Positions 26,924-36,829 of a stretch of 64,000 bases of DNA are shown one piece after another. The notes below the pieces were generated by a model. The model was not told where the DNA came from. It saw only the letters and a list, made by a program, of their open reading frames with translations, and made no database searches. The stretch is taken from assembly GCF_003050615.1 (NCBI RefSeq), contig NZ_NWBU01000010.1, positions 591,165-655,164 on the forward strand. The letters run 5' to 3'. Position 1 is the first letter of the stretch. The number at the start of each line of letters is the position of its first letter. The position numbers and the translations under genes are program-made. Origin of the DNA: Sphingomonas oleivorans (GTDB lineage Bacteria > Pseudomonadota > Alphaproteobacteria > Sphingomonadales > Sphingomonadaceae).

Positions 26924-29209
26924 ATGGCGGCAAGACGCACGGGCGGGAGCATAAAGAAAATTGCGATGATCGGTAATAGCCCGCCCCGATTGTGCGGCAT
27001 TGCTACCTTTACGGCCGACGTCCGTGCCGCCCTGATCACGGCCTATCCCGATCTTGCCGTCGATATCTATGCGATGAACGACTCCGGGAAACATTATGAA
27101 TATGGGCCCGAAGTCGTCTGCACCATCGGCCAGGAAGAGCTTGGCGACTATCATCTCGCGGCGCAGCGCATCAACGAAAGCGGCGCGGACGTGCTGCTCG
27201 TGCAGCATGAATATGGCATATTCGGCGGCCAGGCCGGCGCGTTGCTGCCCAGGCTGCTGAACCGGGTAGAAGCGCCTGTCGTGGTTGTGCTCCACACCGT
27301 CCTGGGACATCCCGATGCTGACCAGCGCGCGGTGATCGAGGCGCTGGTGCGCCGGGCCGACAAGCTGATCGTGATGGCCGAGAAGGGCCGCGACATATTG
27401 GAACGCGTCCATGGCGTGGCGCGCAGCCAGATCGAGATCGTGCCACATGGCGCGCCCGACCGGCCATTCACCGGCACGGAGGAGATGAAGCGGCGCTTCG
27501 GATTCGAGGGGCGTCGCATATTGCTGACCTTCGGGCTGCTTTCGCCCGGCAAGGGCATAGAGACGATGATCCGGGCGATGCCGGCCATCGCCGCGGCGCA
27601 TCCCGACGTGCTCTATGTGGTCCTGGGGGCTACCCATCCGCATCTCGTCGCGCGTGAGGGCGAAATCTATCGCGAAAGCCTGGCCGCACTTGCCCAAGAG
27701 ATAGGCGTGGCAGCGAATGTGCGCTTCATCGACAGATTCGTGGAGCAAGAGCTGCTACTCGACTATCTGGGCGCAGCCGACATCTATGTGACGCCTTATC
27801 CCAACGAGGCGCAGATCGTCTCGGGCACGCTTTCCTATGCGGTGGCGCTCGGCAAGGCGGTGGTTTCCACGCCCTATTGGCATGCGGTGGAGCTGCTGGC
27901 GGACGATGTCGGTATATTGGCCCCGTTCGGCGCGAGCGAGGGATTCGCTGCCGCAATCAACGGCCTGCTCGATGCGCCGGAACGGCTGGAAAGGCTGGGC
28001 CGTCGCGCCTGGGACAAGGGACGCGCCACGACCTGGGAAAAGCTCGCCCAGGCCTATCTGGCGGTGTGCGGCCGGGCGATCGCAAAGAAGCCGATGCGGC
28101 TCGCACGTGTTCCGAAGGAGGTCCCCGAGGCGGTCCTTCCCAGCCTCGATGCGGTGGAGCGGCTGACCGACGGATGCGGCATGATCCAGCATTCGGTCTT
28201 CCACGTGCCCGATCGCAATCATGGCTATTGCGTGGACGATAATTGCCGTGCCCTGATGCTGATGCACCGTTTCGACGGGCCGGATGCCGAGCGTGCCGAC
28301 CGGCTTGCCCTAACCTATGCCGCCTTCGTCCAGCATGCCTGGAATGGCGAACGGGGCCGGTTTCGCAACTTCATGGCCTTCGATCGCACCTGGCTGGAGC
28401 CGGAAGGATCCGAGGATAGTTTCGGCCGTTCGCTCTGGTCGATCGGTGCCACCGTAGGCGAGGCGCGGGCACAGGATCTGCGCCGCTGGGCGCTCCATCT
28501 TTTCGATCAGGTAGCACCGCAATCACTGGCACTGGGGAGCCCGCGCACCTGGGCCTTTGCCCTGCTCGGCGCGGAAGCGGTGCTTTCGACTCACCCGGGC
28601 CATGCGGTGGCCCGTACGATGATCGCCGAGTTCGGCGTCCGGCTGCGCGCGCAGCTCGCCAAATGGCGACGGGGGGACTGGAACTGGTTCGAGCCGGTGC
28701 TGGCCTATGACAATGCGCGCATGCCGGAGGCGCTGATCAGGGCGGGTATGCGGCTGGGCGATTCGGCGATGCTCGCGGACGGGCTGGCCGCGTTCGACTG
28801 GCTGGACCGGATCCAGACCAACAATGCCGGCCATTTCCGCGCGGTCGGCACGGACAGCTTCGGCCGCGCCTATCATCCGCCGTTGCCGTGCGACCAGCAG
28901 CCGCTGGAGGCCTGGGCGACGATCGATGCCGCGATCTGCGCGCTCGAAGCGACGGGAGACGAACGCTGGCGAGACAGCGCATGGCGTGCCTATGGCTGGT
29001 ATCTGGGCGATAATGATCTCTGTCTGCCGATCGCCTCGCAGGGTGATGGGGGCTGTTTCGACGGGTTGATGAGTGACCGCGTGAACCTTAATCAGGGCGC
29101 CGAGTCGGTGCTCGCCTTTCAGTTCGCCTGCTGCGCCATGAAGCGGCTGGCATCGGAGGCCGGCATTACATTGTCGGCGCGGATCGGCGGCGGGATGAAA
29201 GCATCCTGA
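26924..29209 (+). CDS. GT4 glycosyltransferase fused to a C-terminal (alpha/alpha)6 glycosidase-like domain
   Basis: The 761-residue protein has two parts. Residues about 10-390 are a GT-B, GT4-type transferase (IAMIGNSPPRLCGIATFTADV, LTFGLLSPGKGIETMIRAMP, and the donor-binding YPNEAQIVSGTLSYAVALGK). Residues about 400-755 form a helical toroid-like region (VPDRNHGYCVDDNCRALMLM, DWNWFEPVLAYDNARMPEAL) resembling six-hairpin glycosidases. There is no signal peptide, so it is probably cytoplasmic. It lies 35 bp before a GH130 gene on the same strand, suggesting joint action on one glycan, possibly mannose-containing. The acceptor and donor are not known. Confidence 0.85.
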   Translation: MAARRTGGSIKKIAMIGNSPPRLCGIATFTADVRAALITAYPDLAVDIYAMNDSGKHYEYGPEVVCTIGQEELGDYHLAAQRINESGADVLLVQHEYGIFGGQAGALLPRLLNRVEAPVVVVLHTVLGHPDADQRAVIEALVRRADKLIVMAEKGRDILERVHGVARSQIEIVPHGAPDRPFTGTEEMKRRFGFEGRRILLTFGLLSPGKGIETMIRAMPAIAAAHPDVLYVVLGATHPHLVAREGEIYRESLAALAQEIGVAANVRFIDRFVEQELLLDYLGAADIYVTPYPNEAQIVSGTLSYAVALGKAVVSTPYWHAVELLADDVGILAPFGASEGFAAAINGLLDAPERLERLGRRAWDKGRATTWEKLAQAYLAVCGRAIAKKPMRLARVPKEVPEAVLPSLDAVERLTDGCGMIQHSVFHVPDRNHGYCVDDNCRALMLMHRFDGPDAERADRLALTYAAFVQHAWNGERGRFRNFMAFDRTWLEPEGSEDSFGRSLWSIGATVGEARAQDLRRWALHLFDQVAPQSLALGSPRTWAFALLGAEAVLSTHPGHAVARTMIAEFGVRLRAQLAKWRRGDWNWFEPVLAYDNARMPEALIRAGMRLGDSAMLADGLAAFDWLDRIQTNNAGHFRAVGTDSFGRAYHPPLPCDQQPLEAWATIDAAICALEATGDERWRDSAWRAYGWYLGDNDLCLPIASQGDGGCFDGLMSDRVNLNQGAESVLAFQFACCAMKRLASEAGITLSARIGGGMKAS

Positions 29210-29244
29210 TCCGCCTTCCGTCGCCTGGAGGGGGATGGGCGCGC

Positions 29245-30519
29245 TTGTTCGACGTTATCCACTGCCCTTTGCGGTTGCAGGCGGATCCGGCTCGCGTCGT
29301 CGTGCGCCCGTTTCATATCGCAATCGAAGCCGCATCCGGGCGGCCGGGCCGCGTGCGGCGCATCGTCGATGCAGTGCTGGCGATGAACGGGGAGGAAGCG
29401 GAAGCCGAGCTGGATCTGGTGCTGCGCGACTTCGAGGCACGGCACTGGCAGACGCGCAACGTCTTCCGCAGCCGTTACGTCACGATCGAAAATGCGCTGA
29501 GGCTCGACGGCGCGACCATCTCGGAGGTGCACAAGCAGCTGATCGGGGCCTATTTCTGCCACGAATATAGCTATGCCGCGGCGGCGCTGATGAATCCCAG
29601 CATCATCGCCCATCCCGATCAGAGCGGCCTTTCCGAAGGCGCGGTGCGCATCGCCATGTCTTTGCGGGCGGTGGGCGAGGGGCATATCTCCTCGGTCGCG
29701 TTCCGCGAAGGCATTCTTGGCCCCGGCCCGCTGTTCGAGCTGATGCCCGAGCCGCCCTTCGCGACCGCGGCGGACAGCGCGGCGGAGCTGGAGAATGGCG
29801 CGATCGAGGTGCACCGCAACCGCGACAGCTCGCTTTCGGGCACCGTGCTGTTCCCGATGACGGCTGCGCAGCGCAACGGGCTGGAGGATCTCCGTCTCGT
29901 CCAGTTCGCCCATGAGGACGGGACGCGGGAATGGATCGGCACCTACACCGCCTATAATGGCGCGACGGTCCGTTCGGAGCTTTTGCGCACCCATGATTTC
30001 CGCAGCTTCGTGCTCGCGCCGATGGCGGGGCCCGCCGCGCGCAACAAGGGCATGGCGCTGTTCCCGCGCAAGATAGACGGCCAATATCTGATGATCGGCC
30101 GGCAAGATGGCGAAAATGTCTTCCTGATCCGATCGAATCGGCTCGACCATTGGGGCGAGGGCGAGCTTCTGCTGACGCCAAAATATCCGTGGGAAATGGT
30201 GCAGCTCGGCAATTGCGGATCGCCCATCGAGCTGGATGAAGGCTGGCTGCTGCTGACCCACGGCGTGGGCGCGATGCGCAAATATTCGATCGGCGCAGTG
30301 CTGCTCGACAAGGAAGACCCGTCCAAGGTGATCGGCCGGATGACGCAGCCGCTGCTCTCCGCGGCGGACGAGGATCGCGAAGGCTATGTGCCCAACGTCG
30401 TCTATACCTGCGGCGCGCTGAAACAGGACGATCTGCTGTTCGTGCCTTATGGCGTCGCGGATAGCTCGGTCGCCTTCGTCTTCGTGCCGATCCCGGAACT
30501 GCTCGCCTCGATGCGATGA
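29245..30519 (+). CDS. GH130-family glycosidase/phosphorylase
   Basis: A 424-residue five-bladed beta-propeller enzyme of the GH130 type; characterised members are mannoside phosphorylases or hydrolases acting on beta-mannosidic linkages. Recognisable blocks include HEYSYAAAALMNPSIIAHP, GEGHISSVAFREG, WIGTYTAYNG and LGNCGSPIELDEGWLLLTHGV. The start appears to be TTG at 29245, preceded by GGAGGGGGA; an overlapping ATG at 29235 is in another frame. No signal peptide is seen, so it is cytoplasmic. It is paired with the upstream GT4 fusion. Specificity within GH130 is undetermined. Confidence 0.86.
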   Translation: MFDVIHCPLRLQADPARVVVRPFHIAIEAASGRPGRVRRIVDAVLAMNGEEAEAELDLVLRDFEARHWQTRNVFRSRYVTIENALRLDGATISEVHKQLIGAYFCHEYSYAAAALMNPSIIAHPDQSGLSEGAVRIAMSLRAVGEGHISSVAFREGILGPGPLFELMPEPPFATAADSAAELENGAIEVHRNRDSSLSGTVLFPMTAAQRNGLEDLRLVQFAHEDGTREWIGTYTAYNGATVRSELLRTHDFRSFVLAPMAGPAARNKGMALFPRKIDGQYLMIGRQDGENVFLIRSNRLDHWGEGELLLTPKYPWEMVQLGNCGSPIELDEGWLLLTHGVGAMRKYSIGAVLLDKEDPSKVIGRMTQPLLSAADEDREGYVPNVVYTCGALKQDDLLFVPYGVADSSVAFVFVPIPELLASMR

Positions 30520-30524
30520 GCCTT

Positions 30525-30550
30525 GCCCTCTCCCCCGAGGAGGAGAGGGC
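30525..30550. terminator. Hairpin between convergent GH130 and M28 genes
   Basis: A perfect 9-bp stem GCCCTCTCC (30525-30533) / GGAGAGGGC (30542-30550) with an 8-nt loop sits between converging stop codons. It lacks a T-tract. Confidence 0.5.
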
Positions 30551-30561
30551 GGAGGATCGGG

Positions 30562-31926
30562 TCAGCCTTCGGGCTGGACGGTCACGGGGCCGAGATCGGT
30601 CGTGTCGTTGGCGAGGACCGACAGCATCGTCGCATAGGCCGCGACATTCTGGCGAAGCTGCGCGGGATCGATCTTGTCGAGCGTGTCGTCGGGCGTGTGG
30701 TGCAGATCGAAATAGCGGCTGCCGTCCTGATTGAGCGCGATCACCGGAACACCCGTGGCGGCAAGCGGGCCGATATCCGATCCGCCATGCGCCTCATTGC
30801 CGCCGAGGCCGATGCCGAGCGGCTGGAGCCGGGTTGCAAGCGTCGCCACGAGCGGAAGCGCCGCCGGCGCCACCTTGCTTTCGATCTTCCAGATGCGATC
30901 GGCGCCGAAATCGGATTCGGCAAGCAGCGCGTGCTTCTCGCTCTTGTGACGATCGCGATAGGCGAAGCCACCGAACAGCCCCACTTCCTCCGCGCCGAAC
31001 CAGACGACGCGGATCGTGCGCAGCGGCCGGCCGGCATCCATTACCTGCTTGGCGGCGGCGGCGACGATACCGCAGCCGGCCGCATCGTCGATCGCGCCGG
31101 TGCCCAGATCCCAACTGTCGAGATGGCAGCCGACCAGCGCGATCCCCGCCTTGGGATCGCGGCCGGGCACCTCGGCAATGACATTGCCCGACTGGCGCGT
31201 GCCGATATTCTTCGGCGTTAGCACCAGCTTCATGGTGACGGGCTTGCCTCGCTTGAGGATACGCTGGAGCTGCTCGGCATCGGGCACGGAAAGGGCGGCG
31301 GCGGGGATGGGCGTGGTGCCTTCGGCCCACATCTGGACGCCGGTATGCGGATTGCGATGATGATCGGTGCCGATCGAGCGGATGACGATCGCCGCGGCGC
31401 CCTTGCGGCTCGCGATCGAGGGCCCCTGGCGGCGGACGATGCCGAACGCGCCGTAGCTCGACCCGTCCTGAGTGGAATTCATCGCATGGGTAACGAACAC
31501 GATCTTGCCGCGGACCGACGCATCGGGTGCGGCCTTCAGCGCCTCTATGCCGTCAAATCCGATCACCTCCGCCGTGATGCCGGCGTCCGGCGTGGCGGCA
31601 CTGTTGCCCAGCGCGGCGAGGACGAGCTTCTGCGGGAAGGGCGAGACGATCTCTGCGCTTTCCGCGCCACGCACCCAGACGGGCATGTCGAACGGCTCGA
31701 CGCGGACATTGGCGAAGCCGAGCGACTTCAGCTTCGCGGTCGCCCAATCGCGGGCACGCGCCTCCGCCTCGGTGCCAGCCAGGCGCTGGCCGACCTCGGT
31801 GGTCAGGCCCTCGGTGATGTCCCAGGCGACATCGTCCTGCAGCGCGGCGTCGCGTATCTCGGCGGTCTGGCCTGTGGCGATGGTGGAGGTGGAGAGGAAG
31901 GCGGCGAGGAGGATCATCTTCTTCAT
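30562..31926 (-). CDS. Secreted M28-family zinc peptidase
   Basis: A 454-residue exported aminopeptidase or carboxypeptidase-like enzyme. The signal peptide MKKMILLAAFLSTSTIATG starts at 31926; open reading further upstream overlaps ettA antisense and is not credible. A protease-associated (PA) domain insert is likely around residues 130-250. The di-zinc centre is visible in VGCHLDSWDLGTGAIDDAAG (His, Asp), WFGAEEVGLFG (Glu) and HGGSDIGPL. It probably degrades peptides in the periplasm or outside the cell. It is divergent from ettA with about 105 bp between the starts. Confidence 0.92.
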   Translation of the reverse strand: MKKMILLAAFLSTSTIATGQTAEIRDAALQDDVAWDITEGLTTEVGQRLAGTEAEARARDWATAKLKSLGFANVRVEPFDMPVWVRGAESAEIVSPFPQKLVLAALGNSAATPDAGITAEVIGFDGIEALKAAPDASVRGKIVFVTHAMNSTQDGSSYGAFGIVRRQGPSIASRKGAAAIVIRSIGTDHHRNPHTGVQMWAEGTTPIPAAALSVPDAEQLQRILKRGKPVTMKLVLTPKNIGTRQSGNVIAEVPGRDPKAGIALVGCHLDSWDLGTGAIDDAAGCGIVAAAAKQVMDAGRPLRTIRVVWFGAEEVGLFGGFAYRDRHKSEKHALLAESDFGADRIWKIESKVAPAALPLVATLATRLQPLGIGLGGNEAHGGSDIGPLAATGVPVIALNQDGSRYFDLHHTPDDTLDKIDPAQLRQNVAAYATMLSVLANDTTDLGPVTVQPEG

Positions 31927-32031
31927 GGGTGGATTCTTTAGGCGGCGCTCCCCATGTTTGCCAAGATGGGCCCGCTCGGCTAGTGCGGCGCCAGTTTCCA
32001 GCAGCATATCGACACGTGGAGTCCACAGCCG

Positions 32032-33711
32032 ATGGCCGTGCAATATAGTTTTGTGATGAAGGGTCTGACCAAGACCTTCCCGGGCGCGCCCAAGCCCGTT
32101 CTCAACAACATCCATCTTCAGTTCCTGCCGGGCACCAAGATCGCGATCATCGGCGTGAACGGCGCCGGCAAGTCGACGCTGATGAAGATCATGGCCGGCT
32201 ATGATAAGGAATTTTCCGGCGAGGCCTGGGCCGCGGAAGGCATTCGCGTCGGCTATCTGCCGCAGGAGCCCCATCTTGATCCGAACAAGGATGTGAAGGG
32301 CAATGTGATGGACGGTGTGCGCGGCGTGGCCGACCTCGTCGATCGCTTCAACGAAATTTCCAATCTGATGGCCGATCCGCCGGAAGATGCGGATTTCGAC
32401 GCGCTGCTGGCCGAGATGGGCGAGCTTCAGGAGAAGATCGACGCGGTCGACGGCTGGACGCTCGACAATCAGCTCGAAATCGCGATGGAAGCGCTGCGCT
32501 GCCCGCCGGGCGATGCGGACGTGACCAAGCTGTCGGGCGGCGAGCGCCGCCGCGTGGCGCTATGCAAGCTGCTGCTCGAAAAGCCCGAAATCCTGCTGCT
32601 CGACGAGCCGACCAACCATCTCGACGCGGAGAGCGTCGCCTGGCTCGAAAATCATCTGAAGGAATATGCGGGCAACGTCATCCTCGTGACGCACGACCGC
32701 TATTTCCTCGATAATGTCGTCGGCTGGGTGCTCGAGATCGATCGCGGCCGGGGCATCCCCTTCGAGGGCAACTACTCCGCCTGGCTGGACGCGAAGGCGA
32801 AGCGGCTCGAGCAGGAAGAGCGCGAGGAGGAAGGCCGGCAGAAGGCGATCCAGCAGGAGCTGCAATGGATCCGCCAGAGCCCCAAGGCGCGCCAGACCAA
32901 GTCCAAGGCGCGCATCAAGGCGTTTGACGAGCTGGTCGAGAAGCAGAATGACCGTCGCCCCGGCGCAGCGCAGATCCTGATCCAGATCCCCGAACGGCTG
33001 GGCGGAAATGTGATCGAGGCCAAGGGGCTGACGAAGAGCTTCGGCGACAAGCTGCTGTTCGAGGATCTGAACTTCAACCTGCCGCCGGGCGGTATCGTCG
33101 GCGTGATCGGGCCCAACGGCGCGGGCAAGACGACGCTGTTCAAGCTCATCACCGGCCAGGAGCAGCCGGATGCGGGCGAGATCAAGGTCGGCACGACCGT
33201 CAGGCTCGGCTATGTCGACCAGAGCCGCGACCATCTCGATCCCAACAAGAATGTGTGGGAGGAAGTGTCCGACGGGCTCGATCGCTTCACCTTCGGCAAG
33301 CATGACGTGTCGACCCGCGCCTATGTCGGCGCGTTCAACTTCAAGGGATCGGACCAGCAGAAGAAGGTCGGCCAGCTTTCGGGCGGCGAGCGCAACCGCG
33401 TCCATATGGCCAAGATGCTGAAGGAGGGCGGCAACGTCCTGCTGCTCGACGAGCCGACCAACGACCTCGATGTCGAGACGCTGCGCGCGCTCGAGGAGGC
33501 GCTGGAGAATTTCGCGGGCTGCGCGGTCGTCATCAGCCACGACCGCTTCTTCCTCGATCGCCTCGCCACGCACATATTGGCGTTCGAGGGCGACAGCCAT
33601 GTCGAATGGTTCGAGGGCAATTTCCAGGCCTATGAGGAAGATAAGCGTCGCCGCATGGGCGATGCGGCGGACCGGCCGACGCGGCTCGCCTATAAGAAGC
33701 TGACCCGCTGA
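32032..33711 (+). CDS. ettA: ABC-F ribosome-associated ATPase EttA
   Basis: Energy-dependent translational throttle that binds the ribosomal E site and senses ADP/ATP ratio. Two complete ABC domains are present: Walker [13 protein letters not shown] with signature LSGGERRR, and Walker [13 protein letters not shown] with signature LSGGERNR, each followed by [22 protein letters not shown]. The arm insertion in the first domain (about residues 95-145) and the linker rich in Arg/Lys ([16 protein letters not shown]) are typical of EttA rather than Uup or YheS. Length (559) is normal. Confidence 0.96.
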   Translation: MAVQYSFVMKGLTKTFPGAPKPVLNNIHLQFLPGTKIAIIGVNGAGKSTLMKIMAGYDKEFSGEAWAAEGIRVGYLPQEPHLDPNKDVKGNVMDGVRGVADLVDRFNEISNLMADPPEDADFDALLAEMGELQEKIDAVDGWTLDNQLEIAMEALRCPPGDADVTKLSGGERRRVALCKLLLEKPEILLLDEPTNHLDAESVAWLENHLKEYAGNVILVTHDRYFLDNVVGWVLEIDRGRGIPFEGNYSAWLDAKAKRLEQEEREEEGRQKAIQQELQWIRQSPKARQTKSKARIKAFDELVEKQNDRRPGAAQILIQIPERLGGNVIEAKGLTKSFGDKLLFEDLNFNLPPGGIVGVIGPNGAGKTTLFKLITGQEQPDAGEIKVGTTVRLGYVDQSRDHLDPNKNVWEEVSDGLDRFTFGKHDVSTRAYVGAFNFKGSDQQKKVGQLSGGERNRVHMAKMLKEGGNVLLLDEPTNDLDVETLRALEEALENFAGCAVVISHDRFFLDRLATHILAFEGDSHVEWFEGNFQAYEEDKRRRMGDAADRPTRLAYKKLTR

Positions 33712-33720
33712 CCTTTTGGC

Positions 33721-33749
33721 GCCGGGGCCGGCCTCGTTCCGGCTCCGGC
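33721..33749. terminator. Hairpin between convergent ettA and DMT transporter genes
   Basis: An 11-bp stem (33721-33731 with 33739-33749, one G-T pair) with a 7-nt loop lies 9 bp after the ettA stop. No T-tract. Confidence 0.5.
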
Positions 33750-33765
33750 ATCTGCCGGGACAGTG

Positions 33766-34671
33766 TCAGGCCGGCACTATTTTCGGTTTCCGGCTGATCT
33801 TCAGCTCGCTGACGATCACGCCCCCGATGATGAGCGCCGCGCCGATGAGCGCGATGCCCGGCAGCCTTTCACCCGCGACACGGCCGATCAGGCCAGCCCA
33901 GATGGGCTCGCCGGCATAGATCAGCGTCGCGCGGCTGGGCGCGACGCTGCGCTGGCCCCAGTTCATCGCCACCTGGATGAGCGCGCTCGCCACGCCGAGC
34001 CCGCCGGTGGTAAGGAACAGCGGAGCACTGAGCGAGGGCACGCGCTCTCCAAAGACCGGCATCAGTGCGAAGCAGCCGATCGACACCGTTCCGAGCTGGA
34101 TCAGCGCGGCACGGCGCGTGTCGATCCGGTCGGCGAAGAGGCCAATCAGCACGATCTGCGCCGCGGCGGCGACCGCGCAGAGCAGGGTGAAGGTCTCGCC
34201 TACGCCCAGGCGGAGCGCGACGACCTGCTCGGGGCCGGCCAGCAGGATCAGGCCGATAAAGGCCATGACGATCCCGATCCACACCATCCGGCGTGGCATG
34301 CGCTGCAGGAAGAACAGCTCCATCAGCGGCACGAGCGGCACGTAAAGCGCGGTGATGAAGGCGGACTTGCTGCTCGGGATCGTCAACAGCCCCGCTGCCT
34401 GGAAGCCGAAGACGGCGACCATCACCAGCCCGATTGACAGCGATGCGCCGAGTTCCAGACGCGTGAAGCCCGCGCGGATCGACCGGGTCGACACGGCCGC
34501 GAGCACCAATGTCGCGGTCGCGAAGCGCAGGCCGACGAAGAAGAAGGGGCCGGAGTGAGTCAGGCCGATCTGGGTGACGTAAAAGGTGAAGCCCCAGATG
34601 ATGGTGATGCCGACAAGGACGAGCTCGGGCAGGAGACGCCGGGCCTGGCCGGCTTCAGGTTCGGGGATCAA
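33766..34671 (-). CDS. DMT-superfamily (EamA) transporter
   Basis: A 301-residue integral membrane protein with about ten predicted transmembrane helices in two EamA repeats. The first repeat begins LVLVGITIIWGFTFYVTQIG, the second around VGETFTLLCAVAAAAQIVL. Members export metabolites or amino acids. The start is a TTG overlapping the carbonic anhydrase stop (TTGA), so the two are translationally coupled. The substrate cannot be inferred. Confidence 0.9.
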   Translation of the reverse strand: MIPEPEAGQARRLLPELVLVGITIIWGFTFYVTQIGLTHSGPFFFVGLRFATATLVLAAVSTRSIRAGFTRLELGASLSIGLVMVAVFGFQAAGLLTIPSSKSAFITALYVPLVPLMELFFLQRMPRRMVWIGIVMAFIGLILLAGPEQVVALRLGVGETFTLLCAVAAAAQIVLIGLFADRIDTRRAALIQLGTVSIGCFALMPVFGERVPSLSAPLFLTTGGLGVASALIQVAMNWGQRSVAPSRATLIYAGEPIWAGLIGRVAGERLPGIALIGAALIIGGVIVSELKISRKPKIVPA

Positions 34672-35321
34672 GCGGACGTGACCACGGAAAAATGGCCGGT
34701 CGCTTCATCCAGCACATGGAGGAGGCCGTCGGCGATCGCGAAATAGGCGCCGCGCAGGCGGAGCTTGCCTGCCGCCTCGCGCGCCGGAATGAAGGGAAAG
34801 CTGCGCAGATTGGCGAGGCTGACCTTCACCGCCTCCAGCTCCAGCGCATGGATCGCCTCCGGCCCATGGCCATGCTTCGCCTCGACCCGGTCGCGCGCTT
34901 CGTCGAGCAGGCTGATCCAATCGGCGATGAAGCCGCCTTCGCCGGGGGGCGCATCGTGAAATTTGCGAGCCAGCGCGGCATGCACGCCGCCGCATGCGCC
35001 ATGCCCCATGACGAGAATTTCCGTCACTTCGAGCTGGTTCACCGCAAATTCGAGCGCCGCCGACACGCCATGATGGCCGCCGCCCGTTTCGAACGGCGGG
35101 ACGAGATTGGCGACATTGCGTACGACGAAAATCTCCCCAGGGGAAACATCGAATATCTCGCTGGGATCGACGCGGCTGTCGGAACAGGCGATCACCATCA
35201 CGCGCGGGCTCTGTCCCGTGGCAAGCTCCGCCCAGCGCGCGCGTTCCCGCGCCCATTGGCCGTTGCGGAAGCGGCGATAGCCGGCGAGGAGTCCCTCGAA
35301 ATCGCTGCTGATGTCGGTCAT
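34668..35321 (-). CDS. Beta-class carbonic anhydrase
   Basis: Zinc enzyme interconverting CO2 and bicarbonate. Zinc ligands are in [13 protein letters not shown] (Cys and the catalytic Asp-Arg dyad) and [13 protein letters not shown] (His and Cys). Length (217) is typical of the bacterial beta class. It is followed without a gap by a DMT transporter whose start overlaps its stop. The start at 35321 lies about 105 bp from the divergent lipA. Confidence 0.95.
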   Translation of the reverse strand: MTDISSDFEGLLAGYRRFRNGQWARERARWAELATGQSPRVMVIACSDSRVDPSEIFDVSPGEIFVVRNVANLVPPFETGGGHHGVSAALEFAVNQLEVTEILVMGHGACGGVHAALARKFHDAPPGEGGFIADWISLLDEARDRVEAKHGHGPEAIHALELEAVKVSLANLRSFPFIPAREAAGKLRLRGAYFAIADGLLHVLDEATGHFSVVTSA

Positions 35322-35427
35322 GACGCCCCCGCTACTCTTGCTTCAGGCCACCCGGCGGCCCCGCCGCGCCCTAGCGGGGCCGGGGAAGGGCTGGCAAGAG
35401 CCGGCCCGTATCGCTATTTGTCCCGGC

Positions 35428-36360
35428 ATGACCGAACCGCTCGCCCCCGCGCCCGCCGCCCGTCCGCGCAAGCCCGACTGGATCCGGGTGAAAGCCCCCA
35501 CCAGCACCGGCTTTGCCGAGACGCGCCAGCTCATGCGGCGACTGAACCTCGCCACCGTGTGCGAGGAGGCGGCCTGCCCGAATATCGGCGAATGCTGGAC
35601 GAAGAAACATGCCACGGTGATGATCCTGGGCGACGTCTGCACGCGGGCCTGCGCCTTCTGCAACGTCAAGACGGGCATGCCGCGCGCGGTCGATCCGCTT
35701 GAGCCCCAGCATGTTGCGGATGCGGCCGCCGAGTTGGGCCTGGAACATATCGTCGTCACCTCAGTCGATCGCGACGACCTGAAGGATGGCGGCGCATCGC
35801 AGTTCGTGAAGGTGATCGAGGCGCTGCGGCGGACGACGCCCAAGACCACGATCGAAATCCTCACCCCCGATTTCCGCAACAAGGCGGATGCGGCGGTGGA
35901 GGCGATCGTCGCGGCGCGGCCGGATGTCTACAACCATAATCTGGAAACCGTGCCGAGGCTTTATCCGACGATCCGGCCGGGCGCGCGCTATTATGCGTCG
36001 CTGCGCCTGCTGGAGAGCGTGAAAAAGCTCGATCCGTCCATCTTCACCAAATCCGGCGTGATGGTCGGGCTGGGCGAGGAGCGACTCGAAATCCATCAGG
36101 TGATGGACGATATGCGCTCCGCCAACATCGATTTCCTGACGATCGGCCAATATCTCCAGCCGACGCCGAAACATGCCAAAGTGGCGGAATTCGTGACGCC
36201 CAAGGCGTTCGAGGCCTATGCCGCGATTGCGCGTGCCAAGGGCTTCCTGCTGGTCGCATCGAGCCCGCTTACCCGATCAAGCTATCATGCCGGCGACGAT
36301 TTCGCGAAACTGCGCGCGGCCCGGGAAGCGCAACTGGCGAAGGCCAGGCCAATTGCCTAG
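35428..36360 (+). CDS. lipA: Lipoyl synthase
   Basis: Radical SAM enzyme inserting two sulfurs into octanoyl-protein. The auxiliary 4Fe-4S cluster ligands are in [13 protein letters not shown] and the radical SAM cluster in [13 protein letters not shown]; the C-terminal [14 protein letters not shown] contains the conserved Arg-Ser-Ser-Tyr. Start 35428 ([10 protein letters not shown]) gives 310 residues. The upstream in-frame ATG at 35311 overlaps the carbonic anhydrase gene and would add a non-homologous leader. The last 8 bases overlap the start of the RatA-like gene. Confidence 0.95.
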   Translation: MTEPLAPAPAARPRKPDWIRVKAPTSTGFAETRQLMRRLNLATVCEEAACPNIGECWTKKHATVMILGDVCTRACAFCNVKTGMPRAVDPLEPQHVADAAAELGLEHIVVTSVDRDDLKDGGASQFVKVIEALRRTTPKTTIEILTPDFRNKADAAVEAIVAARPDVYNHNLETVPRLYPTIRPGARYYASLRLLESVKKLDPSIFTKSGVMVGLGEERLEIHQVMDDMRSANIDFLTIGQYLQPTPKHAKVAEFVTPKAFEAYAAIARAKGFLLVASSPLTRSSYHAGDDFAKLRAAREAQLAKARPIA

Positions 36361-36829
36361 ACATATCGAGACCCGCCATCTTCCCTACACGCCGGAGCAG
36401 ATGTTCGATCTGGTCGCGGATGTGCCGCGTTACCCGGAATTCCTGCCTTGGGTGGCGGCGGTAAGGGTGAAATCGGACAGGCCGCACGAGATGGTCGCGG
36501 ATCTGGTCGTGGGCTTCAAGGCGATCCGCGAGAGGTTCACCTCGCGTGTCAGGAAGCATCGGCCGAGACATATCTCCGTCGACTATGTCGAGGGGCCGCT
36601 CAAACATCTCCATAATGAATGGAAATTCCGCCCGGACGGGCATGGAGGCACGTTCGTCGACTTCCATGTCGACTTCCAGTTCAAGTCCCGCATCTTCGAA
36701 GCGCTGGCCGGGCAGATGTTCGACCGGGCGCTTCGCAAGATGATCGGCGCGTTCGAAAGTCGCGCCGCCGCGCTTTACGGGAAGGAAGTGTCCGGCATCA
36801 GTAGCTCGAGCGCCCACAGCGCCGCCTGA
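36353..36829 (+). CDS. RatA/COQ10 family START-domain protein
   Basis: A 158-residue polyketide-cyclase/START-fold protein of the coenzyme Q-binding (COQ10) type. The family N-terminus [19 protein letters not shown] is present only if translation begins at TTG 36353, eight bases inside the end of lipA, with AAGGCCAGG upstream as a possible ribosome-binding site. Conserved blocks are [12 protein letters not shown] and [17 protein letters not shown]. It probably helps ubiquinone deliver electrons; the E. coli RatA toxin name is historical. Its last 55 bp overlap the convergent CinA-family gene. Confidence 0.88.
   Translation: MPRHIETRHLPYTPEQMFDLVADVPRYPEFLPWVAAVRVKSDRPHEMVADLVVGFKAIRERFTSRVRKHRPRHISVDYVEGPLKHLHNEWKFRPDGHGGTFVDFHVDFQFKSRIFEALAGQMFDRALRKMIGAFESRAAALYGKEVSGISSSSAHSAA

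Noticed and set aside
29235-29570. Frame beginning with ATG upstream of the GH130 gene
   Set aside because: It is out of frame with the GH130 homology, which starts at TTG 29245 after a good ribosome-binding site.
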